Source of the DNA: an uncultured Prevotella sp.
GTDB taxonomy: Bacteria; Bacteroidota; Bacteroidia; Bacteroidales; Bacteroidaceae
Reading direction: 5' to 3'
Assembly: GCA_944319935.1 (NCBI GenBank)
Contig: CALUFM010000003.1
Location: 62,001 to 126,000 of the forward strand
Length of the DNA: 64,000 nucleotides
The notes under the pieces were generated by a model. It saw only the letters and a list, made by a program, of their open reading frames with translations, was not told the origin of the DNA and did no database searches. The position numbers and the translations under genes were made by a program. Shown one piece after another: positions 39,736-48,165 of this stretch (the first letter of the stretch is position 1; each line of letters begins with the position of its first letter).

Positions 39736-40938
39736 ATGGATAATAACATTTGCTTTATAATAATGGGGTTTGGAAAGAAAAAAGATCCAGACACCAACCG
39801 CACGATTGATTTGGATACAACATATAAGAAAATAATCCGCCCTGCTGTAGAGTCATCTGGCTGTAAATGTATACGCGCTGATGAAATAGTAGAATCAGGA
39901 TTAATCGACAGAAGTATGTATGCATTGTTATATTATGCAGACATCGTTATCGCTGATATATCAACTTTTAATCCTAATGCTATTTATGAATTGGGAGTAC
40001 GACATGCATTGCGTCCATATTCTACAATAATAATAAAAGAAGATGAAGGGAAAATACCTTTTGATATCGGACATGACAGAATAATTAGTTATAAACATCT
40101 TGGAAATGAAATTTCTGACTTAGAGGCAAAAAAAAGTATTTCCCAGCTTCATTCTTTAATTCAGAATATAATAAAAGAACCAAAGACTGATAGTCCACTT
40201 TATTCATATATTCATCAGATTAAAAAGCCTGAAATCTCAGAAGATGAAATTTCAAGTATAATAGGTGAACTGAAAAGTAATGAAGATTCTATTTATGCAT
40301 TGACAGAGGCAGCGAAAGAAAAAATGCAAAATGGAGAATTTATTGAGGCTGAAAAATTGTGGAGTAAATTATGTTCTAAAGCTGAAAATGAAAAATATTA
40401 TATTCAACAGCAAGCTTTGTGTCGATACAAAAGTGAAAAGCCATCTCCACAAAGAGCATTGACTGACGCCTTACAAATAATAACGAAAATTGAAGGTCAA
40501 ACAGATACTGAAACTCTTGGTATTTTGGGGGCTATATACAAAAGATTGTGGAATATAACGTCAGATAGAAGCTATCTTGATTCCGCTATAGATGCATACA
40601 AAAGAGGTTGGTTCCAGTATAAAGATTTTTATACTGGTGAGAATTATGCAACTTGTATGTACATAAAATCAAAGATAGAAACATCTGCTGAGATGAAAAC
40701 ACATTCTATTGTCGAGGCTCAGCTCACATATAAAGAAATTATAAATATAATATTAGAAACTCTTAAAGAACAAGAGCCTGAAGAATTATTGTGGAAATAT
40801 GCTTCATTATCTAATGCTTATCTAGCATTAAAGGAATATGCAGAAGCAGAAAAGTATGAAAAACTATTCAACGAACAACAACCGCAAAGATGGCAAAAAG
40901 ATACGTTTGAAGAAACTAAATTGATAATACAATCGTAA
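39736..40938 (+). CDS. Nucleoside-deoxyribosyltransferase-like + DUF4071/TPR protein, candidate defence gene 2
   Basis: The 400-residue protein has an N-terminal alpha/beta domain (residues 1-145): CFIIMGFGKKKDPDTN, IRPAVESSGCKCIRADE and ADISTFNPNAIYELGVRHAL. This is the pattern of nucleoside 2-deoxyribosyltransferase-like domains that precede DUF4071 (MAP3K TRAF-binding-like) modules in bacteria. The rest is helical and TPR-like, with AAKEKMQNGEFIEAEKLWSK, ALTDALQIITKIEGQTDTET and LSNAYLALKEYAEAEKYEKL. No membrane or nuclease domain is visible. Placed between two TIR-like genes, the N-terminal fold could either bind the nucleotide signal or degrade NAD. Both ideas are inference. Confidence 0.72.
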   Translation: MDNNICFIIMGFGKKKDPDTNRTIDLDTTYKKIIRPAVESSGCKCIRADEIVESGLIDRSMYALLYYADIVIADISTFNPNAIYELGVRHALRPYSTIIIKEDEGKIPFDIGHDRIISYKHLGNEISDLEAKKSISQLHSLIQNIIKEPKTDSPLYSYIHQIKKPEISEDEISSIIGELKSNEDSIYALTEAAKEKMQNGEFIEAEKLWSKLCSKAENEKYYIQQQALCRYKSEKPSPQRALTDALQIITKIEGQTDTETLGILGAIYKRLWNITSDRSYLDSAIDAYKRGWFQYKDFYTGENYATCMYIKSKIETSAEMKTHSIVEAQLTYKEIINIILETLKEQEPEELLWKYASLSNAYLALKEYAEAEKYEKLFNEQQPQRWQKDTFEETKLIIQS

Positions 40939-40940
40939 AT

Positions 40941-41354
40941 ATGTCTAAATTATATAAAATTTTCATTAGTCATTCATGGGCACATGTAAATGACCTGAAA
41001 TCATTAAAGAATCTCTTGGAAGCAAGAGGGTATTTTAATGTTGAGTTTACAGAATTTCCTCCAACAGATTATATAAATTCAACAAATACATATTATGTAA
41101 GACAGAGAATTGCAGAAAGAATATCAGCATCAAATATTGTTATTGGTATTGCTGGAATATATGCCTCATATAGCGACTGGATGAGATGGGAGCTTGATAA
41201 AGCAATTGAGAAAGGAATACCTGTTATAGGCGTAATTCCAAGAGGGCATGAACGGATTTCTGCTACCATTAGTGACAGAGCAGATGAAATTGTTCGTTGG
41301 AACACGGAAAGTATTGTTGCTGCAATACGAAAGCATGCAAAGGTAATCGGATAA
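40941..41354 (+). CDS. TIR-like (ThsB-type) protein, candidate defence gene 3
   Basis: This 137-residue single-domain protein has the TIR signature IFISHSW (residues 7-13), strand NIVIGIAGIYASYSDWMRWE (65-84, with Glu84 in the position of the TIR catalytic Glu), and GVIPRGHER (97-105). It closely resembles the short ISHSW-type DUF1863 proteins associated with Thoeris-like systems. It starts 2 bp after the DUF4071 gene and is followed by a terminator, closing the operon. The two TIR proteins in this operon are unlike each other in sequence, so they are probably not a recent duplication and may have separate roles. Confidence 0.78.
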   Translation: MSKLYKIFISHSWAHVNDLKSLKNLLEARGYFNVEFTEFPPTDYINSTNTYYVRQRIAERISASNIVIGIAGIYASYSDWMRWELDKAIEKGIPVIGVIPRGHERISATISDRADEIVRWNTESIVAAIRKHAKVIG

Positions 41355-41383
41355 TTATTTCTTTCGTTTTAGTTCGAAATACA

Positions 41384-41424
41384 TGAAAGCTCTATCGTAT
41401 TTGATATTATAGAGCTTTCATTTT
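41384..41424 (+). terminator. Terminator of the TIR operon
   Basis: The stem TGAAAGCTCTAT / ATAGAGCTTTCA with a 13-nt loop is followed by TTTT. The next 200 bp up to 41625 are AT-rich and show no gene, only a small CGCGTTTACGCG palindrome. Confidence 0.85.
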
Positions 41425-41625
41425 GAGCGCCTATTAATAATTTAGTTTAGTTGATTCATACATACGCTATAATATTTACGCGTTTACGCGCCATTAAAAA
41501 ATGCCCCAATACCATAAGTGTCCTATATAATTATAGCGTTGTTCTTATTTTTAAATTGCTATATATACTACAGTATTAAAATAGTTATACAGACATTCTG
41601 ATACATTATCTGTGATTCTATTATA

Positions 41626-42378
41626 TTAAATAGAAGCTAATGATATTATCTTTTCATCTATTTTGATTTTATGACTTCCTGTTGTTGTGCGCAAATTCTT
41701 CCTGATTGTATCAATCGTAGAATTGGCAAACCATTCATGAAAGGTGTGCATGACAAACTGCGCTGTTACATCTCGACCGATATTATATTGAAAAGCTATG
41801 TTCCAAGCAAAGTTTTTAAGTGAGATTTGGGTAACGGCTACACGTCTTTTGATATGGATGTTTGTATTTGTGAGAGCTTGCCGATTTGTGACAAAGTATC
41901 GGACACATTCACAGATTTGGAAGATTTCTTCTTCGCTAAAATCAAATTGCCTGAATGTGTTTCGAGTGTATTGCAATACGGCTTGTAGTTTTTCGTCTTC
42001 TTCCTTTTCTTTTTGCTGAAGATATTGTCGTTCCTCATGTTGGTACTCGTAATGGAATAACTCCATTCGTTTCATTAGAACATCATTGTTGTCTGTTGCA
42101 GACGAGGTGTTGGCAAAGGCATATTCTTTTTTGGTCTGCTTGTTGGACGGCATTGAGTTCTGGCGCAATAGTGCAACTATGGCAATTATATGCGCCGACA
42201 GAAAAATGCAAATGTGATAGATGAATTTGAGAGTAACATAACACGCTACCATGACAAAGGGGAGAAGACTTAATTGCACACCAATAGCATCACTCACAGG
42301 GAATGATATTGTGGACGCTAGAAGCACCGTTACTATTTCTATCGCCCAGGATTGGAATATATGTTGCTTTTGCTTCAT
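41626..42378 (-). CDS. Membrane protein of the mobile element, unknown function
   Basis: The 250-residue protein has two N-terminal membrane segments (IVTVLLASTISFPVSDAIGV and FVMVACYVTLKFIYHICIF, IIAIVALL). A coiled-coil stretch (HEERQYLQQKEKEEDEKLQAV) and a soluble helical C-terminal half follow. It lies near the right end of the element, pointing leftwards. I do not recognise a family with certainty; mobilization-associated membrane proteins look like this. It may be cargo or part of the mobilization module. Confidence 0.65.
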   Translation of the reverse strand: MKQKQHIFQSWAIEIVTVLLASTISFPVSDAIGVQLSLLPFVMVACYVTLKFIYHICIFLSAHIIAIVALLRQNSMPSNKQTKKEYAFANTSSATDNNDVLMKRMELFHYEYQHEERQYLQQKEKEEDEKLQAVLQYTRNTFRQFDFSEEEIFQICECVRYFVTNRQALTNTNIHIKRRVAVTQISLKNFAWNIAFQYNIGRDVTAQFVMHTFHEWFANSTIDTIRKNLRTTTGSHKIKIDEKIISLASI

Positions 42379-42639
42379 AATTATTTTTGTCTATGATTAC
42401 TTTGCAAAAGTATAACGTATTTCCATAAAAAACGAAAGTCAAAAATAAGCGAAAAAGATGCAATGTCTTCGTTTTATGCGTTTTGTGAAAAGAAGAGCAA
42501 AACAAGTGCAAATATCCAACATCAAATGAAAACATCTGCAAATACAAAATACATAGTTAAATAATCATAAATCTTTCTTTTGCCGTGGAAATATCTCTTT
42601 TTACTCTTGCTTTTCAATATATGACCACTAAAATAATTC

Positions 42640-42652
42640 ATATTTGTACCAT
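42640..42652. other. Candidate attachment site, right (ATATTTGTACCAT)
   Basis: It is identical to 21128-21140 in direct orientation, 260 bp beyond the last element gene and 88 bp before the next core-side hairpin. The surrounding 454-bp gap (42379-42832) holds no gene. Confidence 0.5.
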
Positions 42653-42739
42653 GAAATTATAAATAGTTGATATTCATAGCGTATTATATTTGAGGAAGTG
42701 AAGTGATTCCGATAGGCAAACAGATAATGAACAATAAGC

Positions 42740-42780
42740 AAAAGCGTGCAGCTCCGGTGAGTTGCACGCTTTTTGTTTTT
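42740..42780. terminator. Hairpin terminator downstream of the DUF2130 gene
   Basis: AAAAGCGTGCA ... TGCACGCTTTT with an inner imperfect GCTC/GAGT pair is followed on the plus strand by TTTTGTTTTT. It can end minus-strand DUF2130 transcripts or plus-strand read-through from the element. Confidence 0.7.
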
Positions 42781-42832
42781 ATAGTCTTTTGCGTTTTCTA
42801 TCTTCAATTTTTAATTACATCGCATGCGCGGG

Positions 42833-44218
42833 TTATGGCTTCACACCATCCCTCGCCTCGTCGAACTTGTGCTTCATCGTTGGGTTTTTGTATGTCAGTT
42901 TGCGTATTGTGAGGTCGTCGGCGTCTTGGTTGGCCAGGCGCAGGTTGTTCTCTGAGCTTACGAGGTCTTCACGGACTTTCTGTAGTTTCTTTATTGTGGC
43001 GTCGATGTTGTCGATGGCACTTTTGAACTTGTGCGACGCCAGTTCGTAGTGGCGGCCGAACTTTGCCTTGAAGTCCATCAGTTTGTTCTCGAAGTTGGTC
43101 ACGTCAACCTCGCGGCTTTGCGCCTGGATGAGTTGTTTCTTGTATTCAAGGCTTTTCTTTGACGTCTGCACGAGCAGTGTGATTATTGGCAGGAAGAACT
43201 GCGGGCGTATGACGTACATCTTGTCGTAACGGTAAGAAACGTCAACGATGCCGCCGTTGTAAAGCTCGCTGTCTGGTTCGAGCAGCGACACGAGTACGGC
43301 GAACTCGCAGTTTTTCTTCTTGCGGTCTTCGTCAAGTTTCTTGAAAAAGTCTTCGTTCTTGTGTTTCGTGGGTGTGGTGTCCATCTCGTTTTTCATTTCG
43401 AACATGATTGAGATGTACTCTATGCCGTCTTCTGTGTCGCGGAAGATGAAGTCGCCCTTTGTGCCGTCAGAGGCGTCGTTGTCCTTCTCGAAGTATGCGT
43501 TGGGCATCACCGGGCGCAGCATTTGGTTGAACTGCGTGGAGCAGTGTATCTCCAGCGTCTCGCCAACCATCTTTGTGCTGAGGCGTGTCTTCATGTCTTT
43601 GTAATAGTCAACAAGCTCCTGCTTGGCTCGCATTTCGCTTTCGTGCTGCTTCATCAGTTCCGCCTCGTGTACTTGCGCCTTGGCTTTCTCAAGTTCGGCG
43701 TCGGCTTTCAGGCGGGCGATTTCGGCGTTTTTCGCCTCTATTGACTGTTTCATCTTGTCCCGTTCTTCCATCAGGGCGAGTCTCATCCGCGAGTCCCCTT
43801 GCTCTATTGTCGAGTTAAGTTGCGCTATGGTCTTGTCTTTCTCGGCTATGGCCAGCGATATGTCGGCGTCGCGTTTGGCTTCAACGCCTTCAAGTTGGCT
43901 TTTAAGTCGCGCTATCTCTGAGTCTTTTTCGCCTCTCAGCCGTGCGATTTCGGCATCGCGTTCGCTTTTGAGGCGCATTATTTCGGCGTCCTTGTCAGAC
44001 AGTAGCTTGTCTTTCTTGCCAAGCTCTGACTTGAAGCCTTGCTCGGCCTGTTGAGCCGCAAGCTCCTGTTCTACCTTGTGGCGTGACGACAATTCGTCCA
44101 GCCTGCGCTCCACCTCGCGGTCGAACTCGGCGTTCCTCACCTGGCTTACGATGAAGGCGTAGTCGGCCTCGTCAACCTTGAACACATTGCCGCATTTCGG
44201 GCATTTCAATTCTTTCAT
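42833..44218 (-). CDS. DUF2130 family protein (zinc-ribbon coiled-coil)
   Basis: The 461-residue protein starts with a zinc ribbon (MKELKCPKCGNVFKVDEADY). A long coiled coil of charged repeats (for example SDKDAEIMRLKSERDAEIAR) covers residues about 40-190. A C-terminal DUF2130 domain follows, with GDFIFRDTEDGIEYISIMFE, KNEDFFKKLDEDRKKKNCEF and YVIRPQFFLPIITLL. That domain has a nuclease-like look but no proven activity. It is conserved in Bacteroidetes and others, with unknown function. The start was chosen at the Met just before the ribbon, not the longer frame. Confidence 0.88.
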   Translation of the reverse strand: MKELKCPKCGNVFKVDEADYAFIVSQVRNAEFDREVERRLDELSSRHKVEQELAAQQAEQGFKSELGKKDKLLSDKDAEIMRLKSERDAEIARLRGEKDSEIARLKSQLEGVEAKRDADISLAIAEKDKTIAQLNSTIEQGDSRMRLALMEERDKMKQSIEAKNAEIARLKADAELEKAKAQVHEAELMKQHESEMRAKQELVDYYKDMKTRLSTKMVGETLEIHCSTQFNQMLRPVMPNAYFEKDNDASDGTKGDFIFRDTEDGIEYISIMFEMKNEMDTTPTKHKNEDFFKKLDEDRKKKNCEFAVLVSLLEPDSELYNGGIVDVSYRYDKMYVIRPQFFLPIITLLVQTSKKSLEYKKQLIQAQSREVDVTNFENKLMDFKAKFGRHYELASHKFKSAIDNIDATIKKLQKVREDLVSSENNLRLANQDADDLTIRKLTYKNPTMKHKFDEARDGVKP

Positions 44219-44258
44219 AGCATTGTTGTTTTGTTGCCACAATGGAGTAAATGCGAAA

Positions 44259-44291
44259 ATGTGGCCGTCACGGCAATGCGGACGGCCACAT
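44259..44291 (-). terminator. Terminator of fba
   Basis: The stem ATGTGGCCGTC / GACGGCCACAT around an 11-nt loop is followed on the minus strand by TTTTCG, 34 bp after the fba stop. Confidence 0.8.
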
Positions 44292-44324
44292 CAATCAGTC
44301 TGAGCTGTCAGTAATGACTTTTGG

Positions 44325-45335
44325 TTAGTCGAGCTGAGCCAGCTTGTTGTCTGAGCCGAGTACGTCGATGATTTTGTGCTTGTACATCTCCTCCATCAGG
44401 TCGCGGGCCGGTCCGCAGTACTTGCGCGGGTCGAACTCGGCTGGCTTCTCGGCCAAAGTCTTGCGCACTGCGGCCGTGAAGGCGAGGCGTGAATCAGAGT
44501 CGATGTTGATTTTGCAAACCGCGCTCTTGGCTGCCTTGCGGAGCTGCTCCTCAGGTATGCCCACTGCGTCGGGCAGTTTGCCGCCGTACTGGTTGATCAT
44601 GTCAACATATTCCTGCGGAACAGAAGACGAGCCGTGGAGTACGATGGGGAATCCAGGCAGCTTCTTCATGATTTCGTCGAGTACGTCGAAAGCCAATGGG
44701 GGAGGCACGAGGCGGCCAGTCTTCGGGTCGCGTGTACACTGCTCAGGCTTGAACTTGTAAGCACCGTGGCTTGTTCCGATGGATATGGCCAGAGAGTCAA
44801 CGCCGGTCTTGCTCGTGAAGTCGATTACTTCCTCGGGCTTTGTATAGTGAGACTCCTCGGAGGCAACCTCGTCTTCAACGCCGGCAAGCACGCCAAGTTC
44901 GCCCTCTACGGTGACATCATACTGGTGGGCGTAGTCAACGACCTTTTTGGTCAGGGCCACGTTTTCGTCGTAAGGCAGTGAAGAACCGTCAATCATGACT
45001 GACGAGAAGCCCATGTCCACACAGCTCTTGCACAGCTCGAAGCTGTCACCGTGGTCGAGGTGAAGCACGATTTCAGGATGCTTGCAGCCCAATTCCTTGG
45101 CGTATTCAACAGCACCTTCGGCCATGTAGCGCAGCAGCGTCTGGTTGGCGTAGTTGCGCGCGCCCTTTGATACTTGCAGGATGACGGGCGACTTCAGTTC
45201 TGAAGAAGCCTTGATGATGGCCTGAAGCTGCTCAAGGTTGTTGAAGTTGAACGCCGGGATGGCGTAACCGCCATTGATGGCTCTCGCAAACATATCTCGT
45301 GTGTTTACCAAGCCAAGTGTCTTGTAACTTACCAT
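44325..45335 (-). CDS. fba: Class II fructose-1,6-bisphosphate aldolase
   Basis: This aldolase splits FBP to DHAP and G3P, or runs in reverse in gluconeogenesis. The 336-residue protein has the zinc-binding and catalytic motifs VLHLDHGDSFE, VMIDGSSLPYDENV, TVEGELGVLAGVED, IGTSHGAYKF and PIVLHGSSSVP. These are typical of zinc-dependent class II aldolases. It has its own promoter and terminator and so is monocistronic. Confidence 0.96.
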   Translation of the reverse strand: MVSYKTLGLVNTRDMFARAINGGYAIPAFNFNNLEQLQAIIKASSELKSPVILQVSKGARNYANQTLLRYMAEGAVEYAKELGCKHPEIVLHLDHGDSFELCKSCVDMGFSSVMIDGSSLPYDENVALTKKVVDYAHQYDVTVEGELGVLAGVEDEVASEESHYTKPEEVIDFTSKTGVDSLAISIGTSHGAYKFKPEQCTRDPKTGRLVPPPLAFDVLDEIMKKLPGFPIVLHGSSSVPQEYVDMINQYGGKLPDAVGIPEEQLRKAAKSAVCKINIDSDSRLAFTAAVRKTLAEKPAEFDPRKYCGPARDLMEEMYKHKIIDVLGSDNKLAQLD

Positions 45336-45383
45336 AATTCAGAAAATTTTGTGTGTTATGAATAAATCTTCGTTATAACACCG

Positions 45384-45414
45384 CAAAGTTAGCAAATTCT
45401 TTTATCAACGCAAA
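45384..45414 (-). promoter_or_regulatory. Promoter of fba
   Basis: On the minus strand TTTG (complement of 45411-45414), a 19-bp spacer and TAACTTTG (complement of 45384-45391) match the Bacteroidetes pattern, 48 bp before the start codon. Confidence 0.82.
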
Positions 45415-45583
45415 AGATTGGCGTAACTTTTAATGTTGCAAAGTGGTGAATTTTCAGATTAATTTCACATTGGCGTAAGACATTTTCGCGTTTTGCCAAG
45501 TGAATTTTACAAAAAGCAGCAAAACGCCCTTTATCGCTGACAAAAACTAACGCCTTTCAACTCCTTAGGTGACGTATGGGCAT

Positions 45584-45644
45584 AAAAAAAGGAGTACCGC
45601 TGTACTCCAACCTTGTTAACCTTAAATCTAATACTATGAAAAAC
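45584..45644 (-). ncRNA. Candidate small RNA with its own promoter and terminator
   Basis: On the minus strand TACCTTTG (complement of 45651-45658), with TTG 19 bp upstream, predicts a start near 45644. The transcript would contain CATAGTATTAGATTTAAGG and end in a hairpin, GGAGTAC-AGCG-GTACTCC (45591-45608), followed by TTTTTTT. This roughly 60-nt unit has no coding potential. It strongly recalls a short RNA/leader seen repeatedly in Bacteroidales genomes, possibly the Bacteroidales-1 motif; the family name is uncertain. The remainder of the 606-bp gap holds the fba promoter and a MITE. Confidence 0.6.
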
Positions 45645-45744
45645 ACGATGCAAAGGTAAGGATTTTTCCAAAATCCGCAATAGTATTATTGTAGAAAATA
45701 CAACAAAATACGTTTTTATTGATTTAAGTCAAATTTGTTCTTGG

Positions 45745-45941
45745 AATTTAAAGGAGTTATAGAAGTTATCGCTCACTGCGTTCGCTAAGAAGTTAAGGCC
45801 GACAGCCTTGTTTGCTGTCAATAAGGCGTTAATGACGCGCATGCGGCATAAACGAAGCCAATGGGAACAGGAAAACAGGAGTAATGGCTTTAACTTCTTG
45901 GCGGACGCAGTGAGCGATAACTTCTATAACTCCTTTAAATT
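45745..45941. repeat. MITE-like element with 52-bp terminal inverted repeats
   Basis: Arms 45745-45796 and 45890-45941 are reverse complements with 2 mismatches in 52. The centre of 93 bp contains a small GACAGC/GCTGTC hairpin but no gene. It abuts the stop codon of the MutS-like gene. It has no transposase, so it is either a non-autonomous element or a large palindromic repeat. Confidence 0.85.
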
Positions 45942-47792
45942 TTAAGACGAAAGTATCCCCTTCAGCAGGAACGTGGCGTTCTGGTTGCGCGCCACGCCGC
46001 GCGTTATTTTGTAAGTATAGGTGATGTTGTCGGCCAGTTCGATTTCGAAGCACCAGTTGTGGAAGCGGTCGGGACGCTCGTCTTCCATCTTTGACAGCTC
46101 AAGGTCGTGGGTGGCTATTATGCCCGTGACGGGCAGTTCGGCCACGGCTTCGAGGAAAAGGCGCGAGCCGTTGAGCTTGTCAAGCGAGTTTGTGCCTTTC
46201 AGGATTTCGTCGAGTATGATGAGCGTGCGGCGCGCCTGTCGGCAACAGTCCAGCAACTGGCGCAGGCGCAGCAGTTCGGCGTTGAAGTAGCTGATGCCCC
46301 GGCTCAGGTCGTCGGTGGTGCGCATGCTCGTGAAGAGGTTGAACGCCGACACGCGCAACCGGTCGGCGAACACAGGCAGACCGTTCATCGCGAGGATGTA
46401 GTTTACGCCGACCGAGCGCAGGAAGGTACTCTTGCCCGCCATGTTTGCGCCCGTTACGATGTAATATTCGCCGTCGCTTACGGTGAAGTCGTTGCGCACG
46501 GCCTTGTCGCCGAGGAAGGGGTGGTACAGGCCCTTGGCCTCATACACAACCTTGTCCTCGTCAACCACTTCGGCCGTTGCGGCCTTCGGCTCGTTGAAGC
46601 GGAACGTGCCCATCGCCGCCAAGGCGTCAATGCGGCTCACGCAGTCAACCCACTCACTTATCGAGGGCATGTTGGCGCGCTGCCATTTCAGGAACCGCCG
46701 CACGAGGAAATAGTCGCTCAGGGCGAACATGTTGAACAGGATGAGACCGATGAAGTTGCCCCGCCGGTCGAGGCTCTTCAGTATTTCGTCCAGTTGGCCG
46801 AACGAGGCCAGTGCGCCGTCATCGCCTCCGGCCAGGCGGCCTTGCAGTTGTTTTAGTTCTTCGCTGTGGAAGTCGGCCTTGGCTATGTGGCTTATCAGGC
46901 TGATGTATGTGCCGAGGCCGGCGTGCAGCTTCTCCACGGCACGGCTTATGTAGCGGATGGACTTCAGGTTGAGTCCGATTACAGTGAACATCTGTGCCAC
47001 GCCCCACAGCACCGCCGCCGTGGCCGGCACTACGCCTACGGCAGTCGCCACGATGAGCGCGAAGAAGCACGCCATGGCAGCTACGGCCGCTGCCAGCGTC
47101 CACGGCCGCCCCGCCTTGGGGGCTATCGTCATGCCGCCCACCTCGCTTACGGCGCGTAGTATTTCGCCCGAGTCGGTCTTCTCGGCCTTGCCGTCAAGGC
47201 TGCTGTCTGGGCGCAGCCCCGCCGCCATGTATTCCGTGCGCCATTGCTCCATGCCCGCCAGCTCGTCAACGGCCTCGCGGCGGCGCGCCACTTCCGCCTT
47301 GCCTGGCAACAGGCTGCCCAGCCACTGAGCCAGCATGTCGCCTCCGCCGGTGGTTACGGTGCGGTCGATGCGGTTGTAGAGAGACTCGTGGCCGAACACG
47401 TCCATGTCGAAAGTGAAGGCGTGCTGCGGGTCTTTGTACCTGCTGCCGCCGCTGAAGCATGTGAAGTCGCCGCTTACATACTTCTTCTCCTTTTCGTAAA
47501 CCGTGCGCAGTCGTGCGCGCTTGTCTATCCTGCGCCCGTTCTTCACGTCGGCCTTGCGCACCACGGCGTAGACCGCCAGCATGGCCAGCGCGGCCATCAG
47601 CCACTGCGACGAGTCGTCTTTCACGCAATAAACCACCACCGCCACAATGGCGAGTCCGAACGTCATCAGCTCTGACGCTATGTATGTCATGTTGTTTTTC
47701 TTCAGTTGCCTGATTTCGGCTGTCAGTGTGTCAACCTTTTCTTGGTAAAAAGCCGCAAGCTCTTCCTTTGTCGTGTATTTCTTGTTTGCCAT
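45942..47792 (-). CDS. Membrane-anchored MutS-family ATPase
   Basis: The 616-residue protein has an N-terminal coiled coil and two membrane segments (TFGLAIVAVVVYCV and WLMAALAMLAVYAVV, residues about 43-80). A further hydrophobic pair lies near residues 235-275 (AAAVAAMACFFALIVATAVG). A helical MutS core-like region and a C-terminal MutS ATPase domain follow, with Walker A TGANMAGKSTFLR, Walker B LIILDEILKGTNS and the His switch IATHDLELSK. It lacks the mismatch-binding domain I, so it is not the repair MutS. Such MutS-related membrane proteins are widespread in Bacteroidetes, with unknown function. Confidence 0.88.
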   Translation of the reverse strand: MANKKYTTKEELAAFYQEKVDTLTAEIRQLKKNNMTYIASELMTFGLAIVAVVVYCVKDDSSQWLMAALAMLAVYAVVRKADVKNGRRIDKRARLRTVYEKEKKYVSGDFTCFSGGSRYKDPQHAFTFDMDVFGHESLYNRIDRTVTTGGGDMLAQWLGSLLPGKAEVARRREAVDELAGMEQWRTEYMAAGLRPDSSLDGKAEKTDSGEILRAVSEVGGMTIAPKAGRPWTLAAAVAAMACFFALIVATAVGVVPATAAVLWGVAQMFTVIGLNLKSIRYISRAVEKLHAGLGTYISLISHIAKADFHSEELKQLQGRLAGGDDGALASFGQLDEILKSLDRRGNFIGLILFNMFALSDYFLVRRFLKWQRANMPSISEWVDCVSRIDALAAMGTFRFNEPKAATAEVVDEDKVVYEAKGLYHPFLGDKAVRNDFTVSDGEYYIVTGANMAGKSTFLRSVGVNYILAMNGLPVFADRLRVSAFNLFTSMRTTDDLSRGISYFNAELLRLRQLLDCCRQARRTLIILDEILKGTNSLDKLNGSRLFLEAVAELPVTGIIATHDLELSKMEDERPDRFHNWCFEIELADNITYTYKITRGVARNQNATFLLKGILSS

Positions 47793-47984
47793 CGCTTGAT
47801 TTTGTAGTTTATGATTACAAAATTAACGTTTTAACGCCGTCCGACGCCTCGCTGTCAACGTAAAAAAACTTAAAACAGGCTGTTGGCGGGATTGTTTGCG
47901 GCTATTCAATGCATACGCTTTATGGTTTGTCGCATTTCGGCGGCTTATGCTTACGGTTTTCATCTGCGTCCCGCAAGTTTGCAA

Positions 47985-48064
47985 GTTGGCGGCAAACCGC
48001 AGCGTGAAAGGCCGTGTTCCATACGACAAAAGGCCACCTTTTAGCGCGTAAAAGGTGGCCTTTC
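47985..48064. repeat. Dispersed GGCC repeat ending in a strong hairpin
   Basis: The 373-bp gap before the PEP-synthase-like gene contains GTGAAAGGCCGTGTTCC followed by a hairpin with 14-bp stem AAAGGCCACCTTTT / AAAAGGTGGCCTTT (48029-48063). This lies about 100 bp past the stop of the minus-strand gene and may also terminate it. The rest of the gap shows no gene. Confidence 0.6.
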
Positions 48065-48165
48065 GTAAAGTGGCTGGTTTTCAGTTGATTATAAACGTGC
48101 CGGCTGGCACGTAAAGCGTAGCCGCCGGTTGCGGCCGGCGACGTTTGGTTTTGGATTGTCGCCTG

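Noticed and set aside
45942..47792. The MutS-like gene considered as mutS or mutS2
   Set aside because: It has membrane segments and lacks the mismatch-binding domain and the Smr domain, so it is a separate MutS-related family.
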